From the NCBI RefSeq assembly GCF_002836205.1, contig NZ_PJBE01000013.1, positions 620,001 through 684,000 of the forward strand: a stretch of DNA of 64,000 bases, read 5' to 3'. A program made the translations under genes and the position numbers. The notes below the pieces were generated by a model, which saw nothing but the letters and a program-made list of their open reading frames with translations, ran no database searches and was not told where the DNA came from. Each line of letters starts with the position of its first letter. The stretch's first letter is position 1. The stretch comes from Shewanella sp. Choline-02u-19. Its GTDB lineage: Bacteria > Pseudomonadota > Gammaproteobacteria > Enterobacterales > Shewanellaceae. Shown here piece by piece: positions 45,173-54,255 of the stretch.

Positions 45173-45508
45173 ATGTCGGTAGTCGAAAAGCGTAGGCGTT
45201 TATTTTGGCAAGATACGGATCTTGAGACCAGAGAGGTTATTGGACGTTGGGTTGATGAGAGACCACTGCTGGGTGATAACATCACTGTTTACAAGCTAGC
45301 GGATACTTATTATCTAGAGACTTGGTACAACGATGGTTGCCACAGCTTAGATGAGATGATCTCAAAAGAGTCGGCTGATGGTGTGAAGCTAGAGGATAAG
45401 GGCGGTAACATTTTCGGTGAGTATTTTATGCTGACGGCAAGTAATGAGCTAATGTTCTGTAATTCCAGCTTGTGTTATTACACGGCGACTAAGGCTGAAG
45501 CAGCATAA
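45173..45508 (+). CDS. Hypothetical protein, 111 residues
   Basis: A soluble protein starting MSVVEKRRRLFWQ, with a beta-rich, aromatic central part (VYKLADTYYLETWYNDG) and an acidic middle. I do not recognise a family. AAGGAGA, 6 nt before ATG 45173, fixes the start strongly; the frame continues upstream without support. There is no signal peptide or membrane segment, and no same-strand partner. Confidence 0.65.
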   Translation: MSVVEKRRRLFWQDTDLETREVIGRWVDERPLLGDNITVYKLADTYYLETWYNDGCHSLDEMISKESADGVKLEDKGGNIFGEYFMLTASNELMFCNSSLCYYTATKAEAA

Positions 45509-45616
45509 GCACTGATTATAAATACTTTAGTTAAGAGTGTTGTATAAGTGCCGGTGAATTGAATGTTAGATAAAATAGGGGGCAAGAGCCCCTTATTATT
45601 GGATAGCATTTGAAGC

Positions 45617-46270
45617 TTAAAAAGAACAATAACTGCGAAATAATGTCTTTTTACCTGTGTAGGGGTGGGTAAAACTGAGCTCTTGCGCATGCAGTTTTAA
45701 CCTGGGTGCAGCCTCAATTACCTGCTTGTTGCCATAAAAATCATCACCTAAAATGGTGTTACCTATCGCAAGCATATGAACGCGAAGTTGATGTGTTCGG
45801 CCTGTGACGGGTTTTAGCATTAACAAAGTACTATTGACTCTCACTTCAAGAGTTTGATAATGGGTAATTGCGACCTTGCCATTGTCACTCACTTGCTGCT
45901 TGGGCGGATTGGTTTTATCAGCCGCTAACGACAGTTCTATTATTCCTTCGGCATGGTTGAGATGTCCGCTTACTTCGGCAATATAGGTTTTCTTAGTTTT
46001 CCGGTCTTGAAACTGGGTTTTTAGGTTTGATTCTGCCTTTTTATTTCGAGCAAACACCATGATGCCAGACGTTGCACAATCTAAACGGTGCACCAATATT
46101 GCATCGTTGAATCGTTGTTGAATTCGAGTAAGAGCACAGTCATAGGTATTCTTTGCTATCCCAGGATTAGAAAGTAATCCTGACGGTTTATTAATGATAA
46201 TGATGTCTCGATCGACATAACGGATATCTAACCAAGGGATATTAGGTGGCTGATAGGTAAATATTTGCAT
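45617..46270 (-). CDS. rluA: Dual-specificity pseudouridine synthase RluA
   Basis: A 217-residue pseudouridine synthase without an S4 domain. It has NKPSGLLSNPG, the catalytic-Asp motif HRLDCATSG near residue 65, the KKTYIAEVSG strand and VTGRTHQLRVHM. Length and PPNIPW N-terminus match E. coli RluA, which modifies U746 of 23S rRNA and U32 of several tRNAs. AGGAGAATTC just before ATG 46270 fixes the start. Confidence 0.9.
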   Translation of the reverse strand: MQIFTYQPPNIPWLDIRYVDRDIIIINKPSGLLSNPGIAKNTYDCALTRIQQRFNDAILVHRLDCATSGIMVFARNKKAESNLKTQFQDRKTKKTYIAEVSGHLNHAEGIIELSLAADKTNPPKQQVSDNGKVAITHYQTLEVRVNSTLLMLKPVTGRTHQLRVHMLAIGNTILGDDFYGNKQVIEAAPRLKLHAQELSFTHPYTGKKTLFRSYCSF

Positions 46271-46383
46271 GAATTCTCCTGTTGCGAGGTAATTCTAGCA
46301 AAATAATGCCCTGCGACAAGTGACAATTGTCTTCTAGGTCTTTTCTAAGCGGAAGAATATCGATAATCGGGGATTGGGTTATT

Positions 46384-46581
46384 GTGTTTGAACATAAAAT
46401 AGACAGTAATAGCGCTAGAATCCACAGCATTAATCATTTGCCATTATTAACACTAAAAGCTCACCACCTCCATGTTATGCAAAGCTTGCATAGGGCTGAT
46501 CTATCCAGCGACTCTATGATGGATTCTCTAAATTGGCTAAGCCAGATACGCAAAGGAGGAAGCGTTGGAGTCATACAATAA
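46384..46581 (+). CDS. Doubtful small ORF
   Basis: An open frame with helix-like composition (LPLLTLKAHHLHVMQSLHRADLS) lies in the 388-bp gap between two minus-strand genes. The frame is open from an ATG at 46327; GTG 46384 has a GGGG stretch upstream. There is no family match that I know, and it may be chance. The rest of the gap shows nothing. Confidence 0.28.
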   Translation: MFEHKIDSNSARIHSINHLPLLTLKAHHLHVMQSLHRADLSSDSMMDSLNWLSQIRKGGSVGVIQ

Positions 46582-46658
46582 GTATTCAAATGAGAAAGTA
46601 TTTTAGGCGTAGAAAATGATGATGTTCAGTAACTCATCATATTCAATGGCGTTTCTGC

Positions 46659-47252
46659 TTATAGATATTCTGGCGGTGTATTACGTGTCCAAAGCCGACT
46701 GTACGCCATAAGCTGCGGATAAAAGGTACGAAAAGCGATCTCTATTTCTATATCGAGTTTCTTAACGCAATCTTGAGCACCCTTAAAGATCTCAGGTTTT
46801 GAAACGCGTTGTGCAACCGATGCGAGGGTTTGGTTAAGCCCTTTTCGGCTTTGATAAGCGACGAGCCAATTTTCTTGGCGCATTTTTGGAGCCATACTTT
46901 GTAACTGCTCAGGTAATTGCTCACAAGTATCAATTTGATTGTACGCATGAGTTGCAAACTCACTCAAACTTAGGTGATGGTATTCTTCCCAATACTTTGC
47001 CAGCATGTGGTCAAAGCAAATATCAACGATAATGGGGGCCGCACGAGTTAATGATTTTGGAAATTTTTCGTGTAGCTCTTTGGTGAGTTCATGGGTATCT
47101 GTCAGTTTATCTATTTGTCGGTGTAGCCAAAGACCCTGTTGTAGATGTTTCGGAAAACGTTCGATATTGCCTTTAGCAAAATCACCAGCAAGATTCGCTG
47201 CTAAAGAGGTTTGGCTAACATCCGCTAGGTGCAAGTGTGCAAGAAAGTTCAT
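46659..47252 (-). CDS. acpH: Acyl carrier protein phosphodiesterase AcpH
   Basis: A 197-residue protein with the AcpH/DUF479 pattern: MNFLAHLHLAD at the N-terminus, GDFAKGN, LHRQIDKLTD and DICFDHMLAKYW, which carry the HD-type His and Asp residues. It removes the 4'-phosphopantetheine group from holo-ACP. Length matches E. coli AcpH (193). Confidence 0.88.
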   Translation of the reverse strand: MNFLAHLHLADVSQTSLAANLAGDFAKGNIERFPKHLQQGLWLHRQIDKLTDTHELTKELHEKFPKSLTRAAPIIVDICFDHMLAKYWEEYHHLSLSEFATHAYNQIDTCEQLPEQLQSMAPKMRQENWLVAYQSRKGLNQTLASVAQRVSKPEIFKGAQDCVKKLDIEIEIAFRTFYPQLMAYSRLWTRNTPPEYL

Positions 47253-47407
47253 ATTTTATACTTGGTGATATGAGTACTTTCACGGTAACATGCAGCGCGA
47301 TGCGAAGGAAATTCTTTATTACAAATTATTGTAGTGAAGCGTTAGCTTCATGGATGTGCATCGTTTTAAAGCAATTTTCCCATATATTAACGGTTTGAGG
47401 ATCAAGG

Positions 47408-47569
47408 ATGATGTGGAACTGGTTATCAAAAAAGCTTGTTGGTACAGAGAAACCCCTGCGCAGAAAAGTAGAAGTCGATATTCCCTACGAGCAACATCGC
47501 TACCGTATTGAAGATCTCGCTAATGAAACGCAAGTGTCTCCGGAAGACAACGACCACAGCAAAGTGTGA
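47408..47569 (+). CDS. Small hypothetical protein, 53 residues
   Basis: A short frame starting MMWNWLSKKL and running through a basic stretch (KPLRRKVEV) to an acidic C-terminus (PEDNDHSKV, TGA 47567-47569). GAGG at 47396-47399 gives a good 8-nt spacing to ATG 47408. It lies 141 bp upstream of queA on the same strand. An amphipathic N-terminus and a highly charged body look protein-like, but I know no family. Confidence 0.5.
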   Translation: MMWNWLSKKLVGTEKPLRRKVEVDIPYEQHRYRIEDLANETQVSPEDNDHSKV

Positions 47570-47710
47570 CATAAACTAACGCTAACCGCTCTAGAGTGGC
47601 CTTTACTGGTTATTTAAAGCAATAGTGGGACTTTATTGTGCCATTATTGTTGATCTTATTTTGCTCTAGTCATAGACTAGCGGCCGATTTAAAGACAGTA
47701 GAGACTTTCC

Positions 47711-48748
47711 ATGCGCGTTGCAGACTTTTCTTTTGAACTTCCTGATGAGCTTATAGCTCGTTATCCCACTCCTGAGCGTACTGCTTCTAGATTATTATCG
47801 TTAGACGGTAATAGTGGTGCATTAGCGGATCTGCAATTTACTGCGATTCTTGAACAAGTTCAGCCGGGTGATTTGATGGTATTTAATAATACCCGTGTCA
47901 TACCAGCGCGCTTATTTGGTAAAAAACAGTCCGGTGGTAAGTTAGAGATCTTAGTCGAGCGCATGCTTGATGATAAGCGAATTCTAGCGCATGTTCGTAG
48001 CTCTAAGTCCCCTAAGGTAGATGCTATTATTTGCTTAGATGGCGGTTATGAAATGAAAATGTGTGCTCGTCATGACACGCTATTTGAATTACAACTGCAG
48101 TCTGATAAAACGATCCTTGAGGTGTTAGAAGAGGTCGGCCATATGCCATTGCCACCTTATATCGACAGACCGGACGAAGATGCCGATAAAGAACGTTATC
48201 AAACCGTTTATAACCAAACTCCAGGCGCTGTCGCTGCGCCAACCGCTGGGCTGCATTTTGATGATGCAATGCTGGCAGCACTAAAAGAGAAAGGGGTTAA
48301 CACCGCTTTTGTTACTTTGCACGTGGGCGCAGGCACATTCCAGCCGGTACGCGTTGACGAGATCCTTGACCATAAAATGCATTCAGAGTGGGCCGAAGTC
48401 TCTCAAGAGGTGGTTGACTTAATTGCAACAACTAAAGCGAAAGGCAAGCGAGTCATTGCCGTGGGTACCACATCAGTACGCTCTTTAGAAAGTGCCGCTA
48501 AAGCATCTTTAGCTGAGCTTGAACCCTTTAAAGGTGACACCGATATCTTTATTTACCCTGGATATCAGTTCCAAATAGTCGATGCAATGCTGACTAATTT
48601 TCATCTACCCGAATCGACATTGATTATGTTACTGAGTGCTTTCGCTGGCTTTGATGAAGTAAAAAACGCCTATCAGCACGCGATTGCTCAAAAATACCGC
48701 TTCTTTAGCTATGGTGACGCCATGTTTGTGACTAAAAAAGCGAACTAA
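47711..48748 (+). CDS. queA: S-adenosylmethionine:tRNA ribosyltransferase-isomerase QueA
   Basis: A 345-residue protein with the N-terminal DFSFELPDELIARYP, FNNTRVIPARLFG, GAVAAPTAGLHFD, and the C-terminal NFHLPESTLIMLLSAFAG. It transfers and isomerises the ribosyl group of S-adenosylmethionine onto preQ1-tRNA to give epoxyqueuosine. It is first in the queA-tgt-yajC-secD-secF order conserved in gammaproteobacteria. A terminator separates it from tgt here. Confidence 0.95.
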   Translation: MRVADFSFELPDELIARYPTPERTASRLLSLDGNSGALADLQFTAILEQVQPGDLMVFNNTRVIPARLFGKKQSGGKLEILVERMLDDKRILAHVRSSKSPKVDAIICLDGGYEMKMCARHDTLFELQLQSDKTILEVLEEVGHMPLPPYIDRPDEDADKERYQTVYNQTPGAVAAPTAGLHFDDAMLAALKEKGVNTAFVTLHVGAGTFQPVRVDEILDHKMHSEWAEVSQEVVDLIATTKAKGKRVIAVGTTSVRSLESAAKASLAELEPFKGDTDIFIYPGYQFQIVDAMLTNFHLPESTLIMLLSAFAGFDEVKNAYQHAIAQKYRFFSYGDAMFVTKKAN

Positions 48749-48764
48749 TACTAAAATATGCTTT

Positions 48765-48803
48765 AAAATACCCACCCATACAAATGAGGTGGGTATTTTT
48801 TTG
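48765..48803 (+). terminator. Intrinsic terminator between queA and tgt
   Basis: A 12-bp perfect stem (48765-48776 with 48788-48799) is followed by a T tract. It implies that tgt has its own promoter in 48804-48931. Confidence 0.87.
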
Positions 48804-48931
48804 TCCTCATTTTGGTGCTTATTTTGAGGGTAAGGGTTGATACTGATTTGTTTGCCCTTATCTCTAGTCTTAATCTACAACTCGATAGTCGAGTTAACTC
48901 AGGTCAGACTGTTTATCTGGCGAGGTGAATA

Positions 48932-50065
48932 ATGAAATTTGAATTAGATACAACCCAAGGTCGCGCACGTCGCGGTCGTTTAGTGTTTGAACGCGGTACC
49001 GTTGAAACACCAGCGTTTATGCCTGTAGGTACTTACGGTACTGTAAAAGGGATGACGCCTGAAGAAGTGCGTGAAACTGGCGCTGATATCCTGCTAGGTA
49101 ATACTTTTCACTTATGGCTTCGCCCAGGTGAAGAGATCATGCGTAAACATGGTGACCTGCATGACTTTATGAACTGGCAGCGTCCAATTTTGACTGACTC
49201 AGGTGGATTCCAAGTATTTAGCTTGGGCGATATCCGTAAGATCACCGAAGCGGGCGTACATTTCCGTTCACCGATTAATGGTGAAAAGATTTTCTTAGAT
49301 CCAGAAAAATCAATGCAGATCCAAGATTCATTAGGCAGCGATGTCGTGATGATTTTTGATGAGTGCACGCCATACCCAGCAACAGAAGATGAAGCACGTA
49401 AATCGATGCAGATGTCTCTACGTTGGGCTCAGCGTTCACGTGATGAATTCGACAAACTTGAAAACCCGAACTCGTTGTTCGGCATTATTCAAGGTGGTGT
49501 TTATGAAGACCTGCGCGATGAAAGCCTAAATGGCCTAGTCGACATTGGTTTTGATGGATACGCAGTCGGTGGTTTAGCCGTTGGTGAACCTAAAGAAGAC
49601 ATGCACCGCATTCTTGAGCACGTTTGTCCTAAGATACCAGCTGATAAACCACGCTACTTGATGGGGGTCGGTAAACCAGAGGATTTAGTTGAAGGCGTAC
49701 GTCGTGGCGTAGACATGTTTGATTGTGTTATGCCAACACGTAATGCTCGAAACGGTCATTTGTTTACCAGTGAAGGTGTTATCAAGATCCGTAATGCACG
49801 TCATCGTGATGACACTGCACCACTCGATGCTAAGTGTGATTGTTATACCTGTAAGAACTATTCACGGGCATACCTTTACCACTTAGATCGTTGTAATGAG
49901 ATTCTAGGTGCTCGATTAAACACCATGCATAACCTTCGTTATTATCAAAGATTGATGGAAGGTTTGCGTGGTGCGATTGAGACAGGTACATTAGACGACT
50001 TTGTTACAGAGTTCTATACCAGCCTTGGCCGGGAAGTACCTGAAGTTCCTGAATTAACCGATTAA
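48932..50065 (+). CDS. tgt: tRNA-guanine transglycosylase Tgt
   Basis: A 377-residue enzyme with catalytic Asp residues in ILTDSGGFQVFSLG and GVDMFDCVMPTRNARNGHLF, and a zinc site in CDCYTCKNYSRAYLYHL. It exchanges guanine 34 for preQ1 in tRNAs with GUN anticodons, the step before QueA. GAGGTG precedes ATG 48932. It is followed after 30 nt by yajC. Confidence 0.96.
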   Translation: MKFELDTTQGRARRGRLVFERGTVETPAFMPVGTYGTVKGMTPEEVRETGADILLGNTFHLWLRPGEEIMRKHGDLHDFMNWQRPILTDSGGFQVFSLGDIRKITEAGVHFRSPINGEKIFLDPEKSMQIQDSLGSDVVMIFDECTPYPATEDEARKSMQMSLRWAQRSRDEFDKLENPNSLFGIIQGGVYEDLRDESLNGLVDIGFDGYAVGGLAVGEPKEDMHRILEHVCPKIPADKPRYLMGVGKPEDLVEGVRRGVDMFDCVMPTRNARNGHLFTSEGVIKIRNARHRDDTAPLDAKCDCYTCKNYSRAYLYHLDRCNEILGARLNTMHNLRYYQRLMEGLRGAIETGTLDDFVTEFYTSLGREVPEVPELTD

Positions 50066-50095
50066 TTTTTACTCAGACAATAAGAAGAGACAACT

Positions 50096-50428
50096 ATGTT
50101 TATTTCAAATGCGTATGCAGCAGATTCACCTATAGGCGGCGCTGGCGGCACTATGGAACTTATTTTCATGTTGGTCATTTTTGGCCTGATTTTCTACTTT
50201 ATGATTTTCCGTCCACAGTCTAAGCGCGTAAAAGAGCACAAGAACCTTATGGGCTCTTTGAGCAAAGGCGATGAAGTGCTGACTAGCGGTGGCATTTTGG
50301 GCAAGATAGCCAAAATCAGTGATGAGAATGACTACGTATTGTTGGCTATCAACGAGACTAGCGAAATCACTATTAAAAAGGATTACATTGCGGCGGTATT
50401 GCCAAAAGGCTCTATTAAGTCACTTTAA
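50096..50428 (+). CDS. yajC: Preprotein translocase accessory subunit YajC
   Basis: A 110-residue protein with one membrane segment (MELIFMLVIFGLIFYFMIFRPQSKR) and a small cytosolic domain (LSKGDEVLTSGGILGKI). It associates with SecD and SecF in the Sec holotranslocon. It lies between tgt and secD with short gaps. Confidence 0.95.
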   Translation: MFISNAYAADSPIGGAGGTMELIFMLVIFGLIFYFMIFRPQSKRVKEHKNLMGSLSKGDEVLTSGGILGKIAKISDENDYVLLAINETSEITIKKDYIAAVLPKGSIKSL

Positions 50429-50445
50429 GCCAAGAGGGCTATGGC

Positions 50446-52296
50446 GTGTTAAATAAATACCCAATGTGGAAAAACCTAATGGTGATGATTATCATCGCCG
50501 TAGGTGCATTCTATGCGATACCAAACCTTTTCGGTGAGGACCATGCTGTACAGGTGGTTGCAACCCGAGGGGCAGAGGTGACAGCGTCGACTCAGTCGGC
50601 AGTAAATGATGTATTAGTAAGTAAAGGCATCGCTGTTAAGCGTTCTGAGCTAGAAAACGGTCAATTATTGGTTCGTGTTAATAATGGTGAAGATCAATTA
50701 TTAGCGAAAGAGGCGATTTCTGATGCACTTGGCGACAAGTTCACAGTAGCGCTTAACTTAGCGCCTGCAACACCAGAATGGCTAGAGTCTATGGGCGGTT
50801 CGCCTATGAAACTAGGTCTCGATCTACGTGGTGGTGTTCACTTCTTAATGGAAGTTGACATGGGTGAAGCCGTTCGCAAGATGACCGAAGCCAAAGTTGC
50901 TGACTACAGAACTGATTTACGAGCTGAGAAAATTCGCTATGCGGGTATTCGTAATGGCGCCAAAGGTATCGAGATTAAGTTTCGTGATGCTGAGACCCTA
51001 GCGAATGCAGAACGCTTCCTTAAGTCTCGCAGTAACGACATGGTCTTTACTGACCGCTCTACTGGAGATAACTATTTCCTTATTGCTAATCCAAGTGACG
51101 TTTATTTAAAACAGATCAAGGAAGATGCGTTACAACAAAATATTACAACCTTGCGTAATCGTGTCAACGAGCTTGGTGTGGCTGAGCCTGTTGTACAGCG
51201 CCAAGGTGCTGAACGTATTATTGTTGAACTGCCTGGTGTTCAAGACACGGCTCGCGCAAAAGAGATTTTGAGTGCGACTGCGTCAATCGAATTCCACATG
51301 GTTGATCAGAGTGCGGACGCTCAAGCGGTAGCTAGTGGTCGTGTACCAGCGGGTTCTGAAGTTTATCAGCGCCGCTCAGGTGGCCCTGTTGTACTTAAAA
51401 AAGCGGTTATGCTAACGGGTGATCATATCCAAGGTGCACAACCAAGCTACGATGAGTACAGCCGCCCACAAGTGTCTATTAACCTAGATTCTAAAGGTGG
51501 TTCTATATTCTCAAATGTGACTAAAGACAACATAGGTAAGCCTATGGCAACTTTATTCATTGAGTATAAAGATACTGGTGATAAGAACGCTGACGGCAGC
51601 GTGAAAATGAAGAAGATTGAAGAAGTTATTTCAGTCGCCACGATTCAAGCTCGTCTTGGTCGTAACTTTGTGATCACCGGCCTTGAACATGCTGAATCAC
51701 AAAACTTAGCGCTGTTACTTCGTGCTGGTGCGTTGATTGCGCCGGTTTATATCGTTGAAGAACGTACCATTGGCCCAAGCTTAGGTGCTGAAAATATCCA
51801 AAACGGTGTTCAAGCAATGATCTGGGGTATGGCGGTTGTTCTTGTCTTCATGATGGTTTATTACCGTGGCTTTGGTCTTATCGCAAACCTTGCGTTAACA
51901 GCTAACCTAGTGATGGTTGTTGGTGTTATGTCGATGATCCCTGGCGCTGTACTAACGCTTCCTGGTATTGCCGGTATGGTATTAACAGTGGGTATGGCGG
52001 TTGACGGTAACGTACTTATTTACGAGCGTATTCGTGAAGAACTGCGTAACGGTCGAAGCGTTCAGCAAGCGATTCATGAAGGTTATGGCAATGCATTTTC
52101 AACAATTGCCGATGCTAACATTACTACCTTTATGACGGCACTTATCTTATTTGCTGTCGGCACGGGTGCTGTAAAAGGCTTCGCGGTTACCTTAATGATT
52201 GGTATCGCTACTTCTATGTTTACCGCTATTGTCGGAACTCGTTCAATTGTGAACGCGATCTGGGGTGGTAAGCGCGTGAAGAAACTGTCTATCTAA
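50446..52296 (+). CDS. secD: Protein translocase subunit SecD
   Basis: A 616-residue RND-family protein. One N-terminal membrane segment precedes a large periplasmic part containing the SecD motif LGLDLRGGVHFLMEVD and LRNRVNELGVAEPVVQRQG. Five C-terminal segments follow, with GMAVDGNVLIYERIREE. It uses the proton gradient with SecF to help export. It starts at GTG 50446 with GAGGG upstream. The length matches E. coli SecD (615). Confidence 0.96.
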   Translation: MLNKYPMWKNLMVMIIIAVGAFYAIPNLFGEDHAVQVVATRGAEVTASTQSAVNDVLVSKGIAVKRSELENGQLLVRVNNGEDQLLAKEAISDALGDKFTVALNLAPATPEWLESMGGSPMKLGLDLRGGVHFLMEVDMGEAVRKMTEAKVADYRTDLRAEKIRYAGIRNGAKGIEIKFRDAETLANAERFLKSRSNDMVFTDRSTGDNYFLIANPSDVYLKQIKEDALQQNITTLRNRVNELGVAEPVVQRQGAERIIVELPGVQDTARAKEILSATASIEFHMVDQSADAQAVASGRVPAGSEVYQRRSGGPVVLKKAVMLTGDHIQGAQPSYDEYSRPQVSINLDSKGGSIFSNVTKDNIGKPMATLFIEYKDTGDKNADGSVKMKKIEEVISVATIQARLGRNFVITGLEHAESQNLALLLRAGALIAPVYIVEERTIGPSLGAENIQNGVQAMIWGMAVVLVFMMVYYRGFGLIANLALTANLVMVVGVMSMIPGAVLTLPGIAGMVLTVGMAVDGNVLIYERIREELRNGRSVQQAIHEGYGNAFSTIADANITTFMTALILFAVGTGAVKGFAVTLMIGIATSMFTAIVGTRSIVNAIWGGKRVKKLSI

Positions 52297-52308
52297 GAGG
52301 AAGTTGAA

Positions 52309-53256
52309 ATGTTTCAGATTTTAAATATCAAAGGCTCTGTCAACTTTCTGCGTCATGCTATACCTATTAGTATCCTTTCAGTGATACTAGTGCTGGGCTC
52401 GTTAGGGTCTTTAGCGACAAAGGGTATTAATTGGGGCTTGGATTTTACGGGCGGTACCGTTGTTGAACTCGAGTTTTCGAATTCAGTCAATTTGACAGTG
52501 ATACGTGATGGACTCACAACAGATGAAACCGATGGTGCAATAGTACAAAACTTTGGTTCGAGCCGCGACATTCTTATTCGCCTTCCTGTTAAAGAAGGCA
52601 TAAAGAGTGATGTGCAGGTTGCTCAGGTCATGGACGCTGTTACTCTACTTGACCCTGCTGTAATCCAAAAACGAGTTGAGTTTGTAGGACCACAAGTCGG
52701 TAAAGAGTTAGCTGAGCAAGGTGGATTAGCGGTTTTAGTCGCATTGATATGTATTCTAATATACGTATCTTTCCGCTTTGAATGGCGTTTAGCATTAGGT
52801 TCTGTAACTGCATTAGCCCATGACGTTATCATTACCCTTGGCGTGTTCTCTTTATTTCAACTTGAATTCGACCTCACCGTATTGGCAGGTGTGTTAACCG
52901 TTGTTGGTTACTCGCTCAACGATACGATTGTTGTATTTGACCGTATACGTGAAAACTTCCTCAAGATGCGTAAAAGCAGTCCTGAAGAAGTGGTGAATAC
53001 GTCGATTACTCAGACAATGAGTCGTACTATTATTACAACAGCGACGACATTAGTCGTAGTTATTGCCTTGTTCTTAAAAGGTGGCACCATGATCCACGGC
53101 TTTGCTACGGCTTTGCTAATGGGGATTTTTGTCGGTACATTTTCTTCAATCTACGTCGCGAGTTTCTTAGCGATTAAACTTGGGATCAATCGTGAACACA
53201 TGATGCCAGTTGAGATTGAAAAAGAGGGTGCAGATCAAGATAAACTAATGTCTTAG
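52309..53256 (+). CDS. secF: Protein translocase subunit SecF
   Basis: A 315-residue partner of SecD with six membrane segments, the signature GLDFTGGTVVELEF near residue 45, and GYSLNDTIVVFDRIRENF near residue 205. It lies 12 bp after secD with a GAGGAAG Shine-Dalgarno sequence. It ends the operon at a strong terminator. Confidence 0.96.
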   Translation: MFQILNIKGSVNFLRHAIPISILSVILVLGSLGSLATKGINWGLDFTGGTVVELEFSNSVNLTVIRDGLTTDETDGAIVQNFGSSRDILIRLPVKEGIKSDVQVAQVMDAVTLLDPAVIQKRVEFVGPQVGKELAEQGGLAVLVALICILIYVSFRFEWRLALGSVTALAHDVIITLGVFSLFQLEFDLTVLAGVLTVVGYSLNDTIVVFDRIRENFLKMRKSSPEEVVNTSITQTMSRTIITTATTLVVVIALFLKGGTMIHGFATALLMGIFVGTFSSIYVASFLAIKLGINREHMMPVEIEKEGADQDKLMS

Positions 53257-53273
53257 TCATTAGGTTGATGTTT

Positions 53274-53302
53274 AAAAGCCACCTTTTAGGTGGCTTTTTT
53301 GT
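53274..53302 (+). terminator. Intrinsic terminator after secF
   Basis: An 11-bp stem (53274-53284 with 53288-53298) has a 3-nt loop and a T tract. Confidence 0.9.
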
Positions 53303-53544
53303 TTAATTTACTAGGATATTGTCTAATAGTAGGGGATTTGACTAAGATTGTTTTATCAGTATGGTATTTTGTATTGAGCGATAAAACAGCGCTCGACAGT
53401 ACTGATGTTTTAGCAGTAGCATGTAAGTCTATTTTAGCGCGTGAAAAATAGGAACGGCGGGTGAATAACGTTGTATACCCGTTTATTAGTTGATGTATTG
53501 GCTTATCAAACATAGCCAATAGCGCAATAGCAGTAGGAAATAAC

Positions 53545-53862
53545 ATGGATGATAAAATGCGGTTACTTGCAGCTGGAAACTTGTTAGAAGCGCATACTTG
53601 GAAAGGTATGCTTGAATCTATTGGTATTCCGGTAGAGCTTAAAGGTGAAGCGCTATTAGGTGGCGTGGGTGAATTGCCTACAGGGATACAGAATGTTGAG
53701 CTTTGGGTATCACAGAGCCATTACCAGAGTGCCAAAAAACAGATGGAATCGTTGAATGCGGATCGTCCGCAGTGGAAATGCGTTAATTGCCATGAAGTTA
53801 ACGAGTCAAGCTTTGAGCTGTGTTGGAATTGCAGCGCTGAAAGAAGTGAGCAGTACAATTAA
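53545..53862 (+). CDS. DUF2007-domain protein with C-terminal zinc ribbon
   Basis: A 105-residue protein. The first 70 residues match the DUF2007 signal-transduction-like fold (NLLEAHTWKGMLESIGIPVELKGE, VELWVSQSHYQSAKK). The end has a four-cysteine ribbon (WKCVNCHEVN, FELCWNCSAE) resembling RanBP2-type zinc fingers. Function unknown. Its stop codon overlaps the next start by one base, so they are likely coupled. Confidence 0.78.
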   Translation: MDDKMRLLAAGNLLEAHTWKGMLESIGIPVELKGEALLGGVGELPTGIQNVELWVSQSHYQSAKKQMESLNADRPQWKCVNCHEVNESSFELCWNCSAERSEQYN

Positions 53863-54221
53863 TGAAACATAACCCTGCATTTCTGGCCCTTGTTGAAAGT
53901 ATTCTCCCACATATTACTGAAATCACTATTGAACAATACTTGACGCATAAAGGCTGGACCTTACTTGATGTGAGAGAAGATCATGAGTGGAATATTAATC
54001 ATCTTCCCGCTGCGCATCACTTGTGCAAAGGCATTATTGAAAGAGATATCGAGACGCGCTTTCCTGATAAGAGTACTCCCCTAACGCTATATTGTGGTGG
54101 TGGTTACCGCTCGGCAATGGCTGCTTTCAATTTACAAGTTATGGGTTATACCAAAGTTGTCTCACTATCAGGTGGTTATAAAGCATGGCTTGAGAGACAA
54201 TTGCCGCTTATTGAAGGTTAG
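53862..54221 (+). CDS. Single-domain rhodanese-like protein
   Basis: A 119-residue protein with LLDVREDHEWNINHLPAA and the active-site loop LYCGGGYRSAMAA, whose cysteine is the expected persulfide carrier; SLSGGYKAW closes the fold. It probably transfers sulfane sulfur. Its start overlaps the DUF2007 gene stop, and a siroheme synthase gene follows 34 bp later. Confidence 0.87.
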   Translation: MKHNPAFLALVESILPHITEITIEQYLTHKGWTLLDVREDHEWNINHLPAAHHLCKGIIERDIETRFPDKSTPLTLYCGGGYRSAMAAFNLQVMGYTKVVSLSGGYKAWLERQLPLIEG

Positions 54222-54255
54222 TGCTATTCGTTAGCTGTAGAGGTCAATTCGCTTA

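Noticed and set aside
53286..53546. Minus-strand open frame between secF and the DUF2007 gene
   Set aside because: It overlaps the secF terminator, has no ribosome-binding site and shows no family resemblance.
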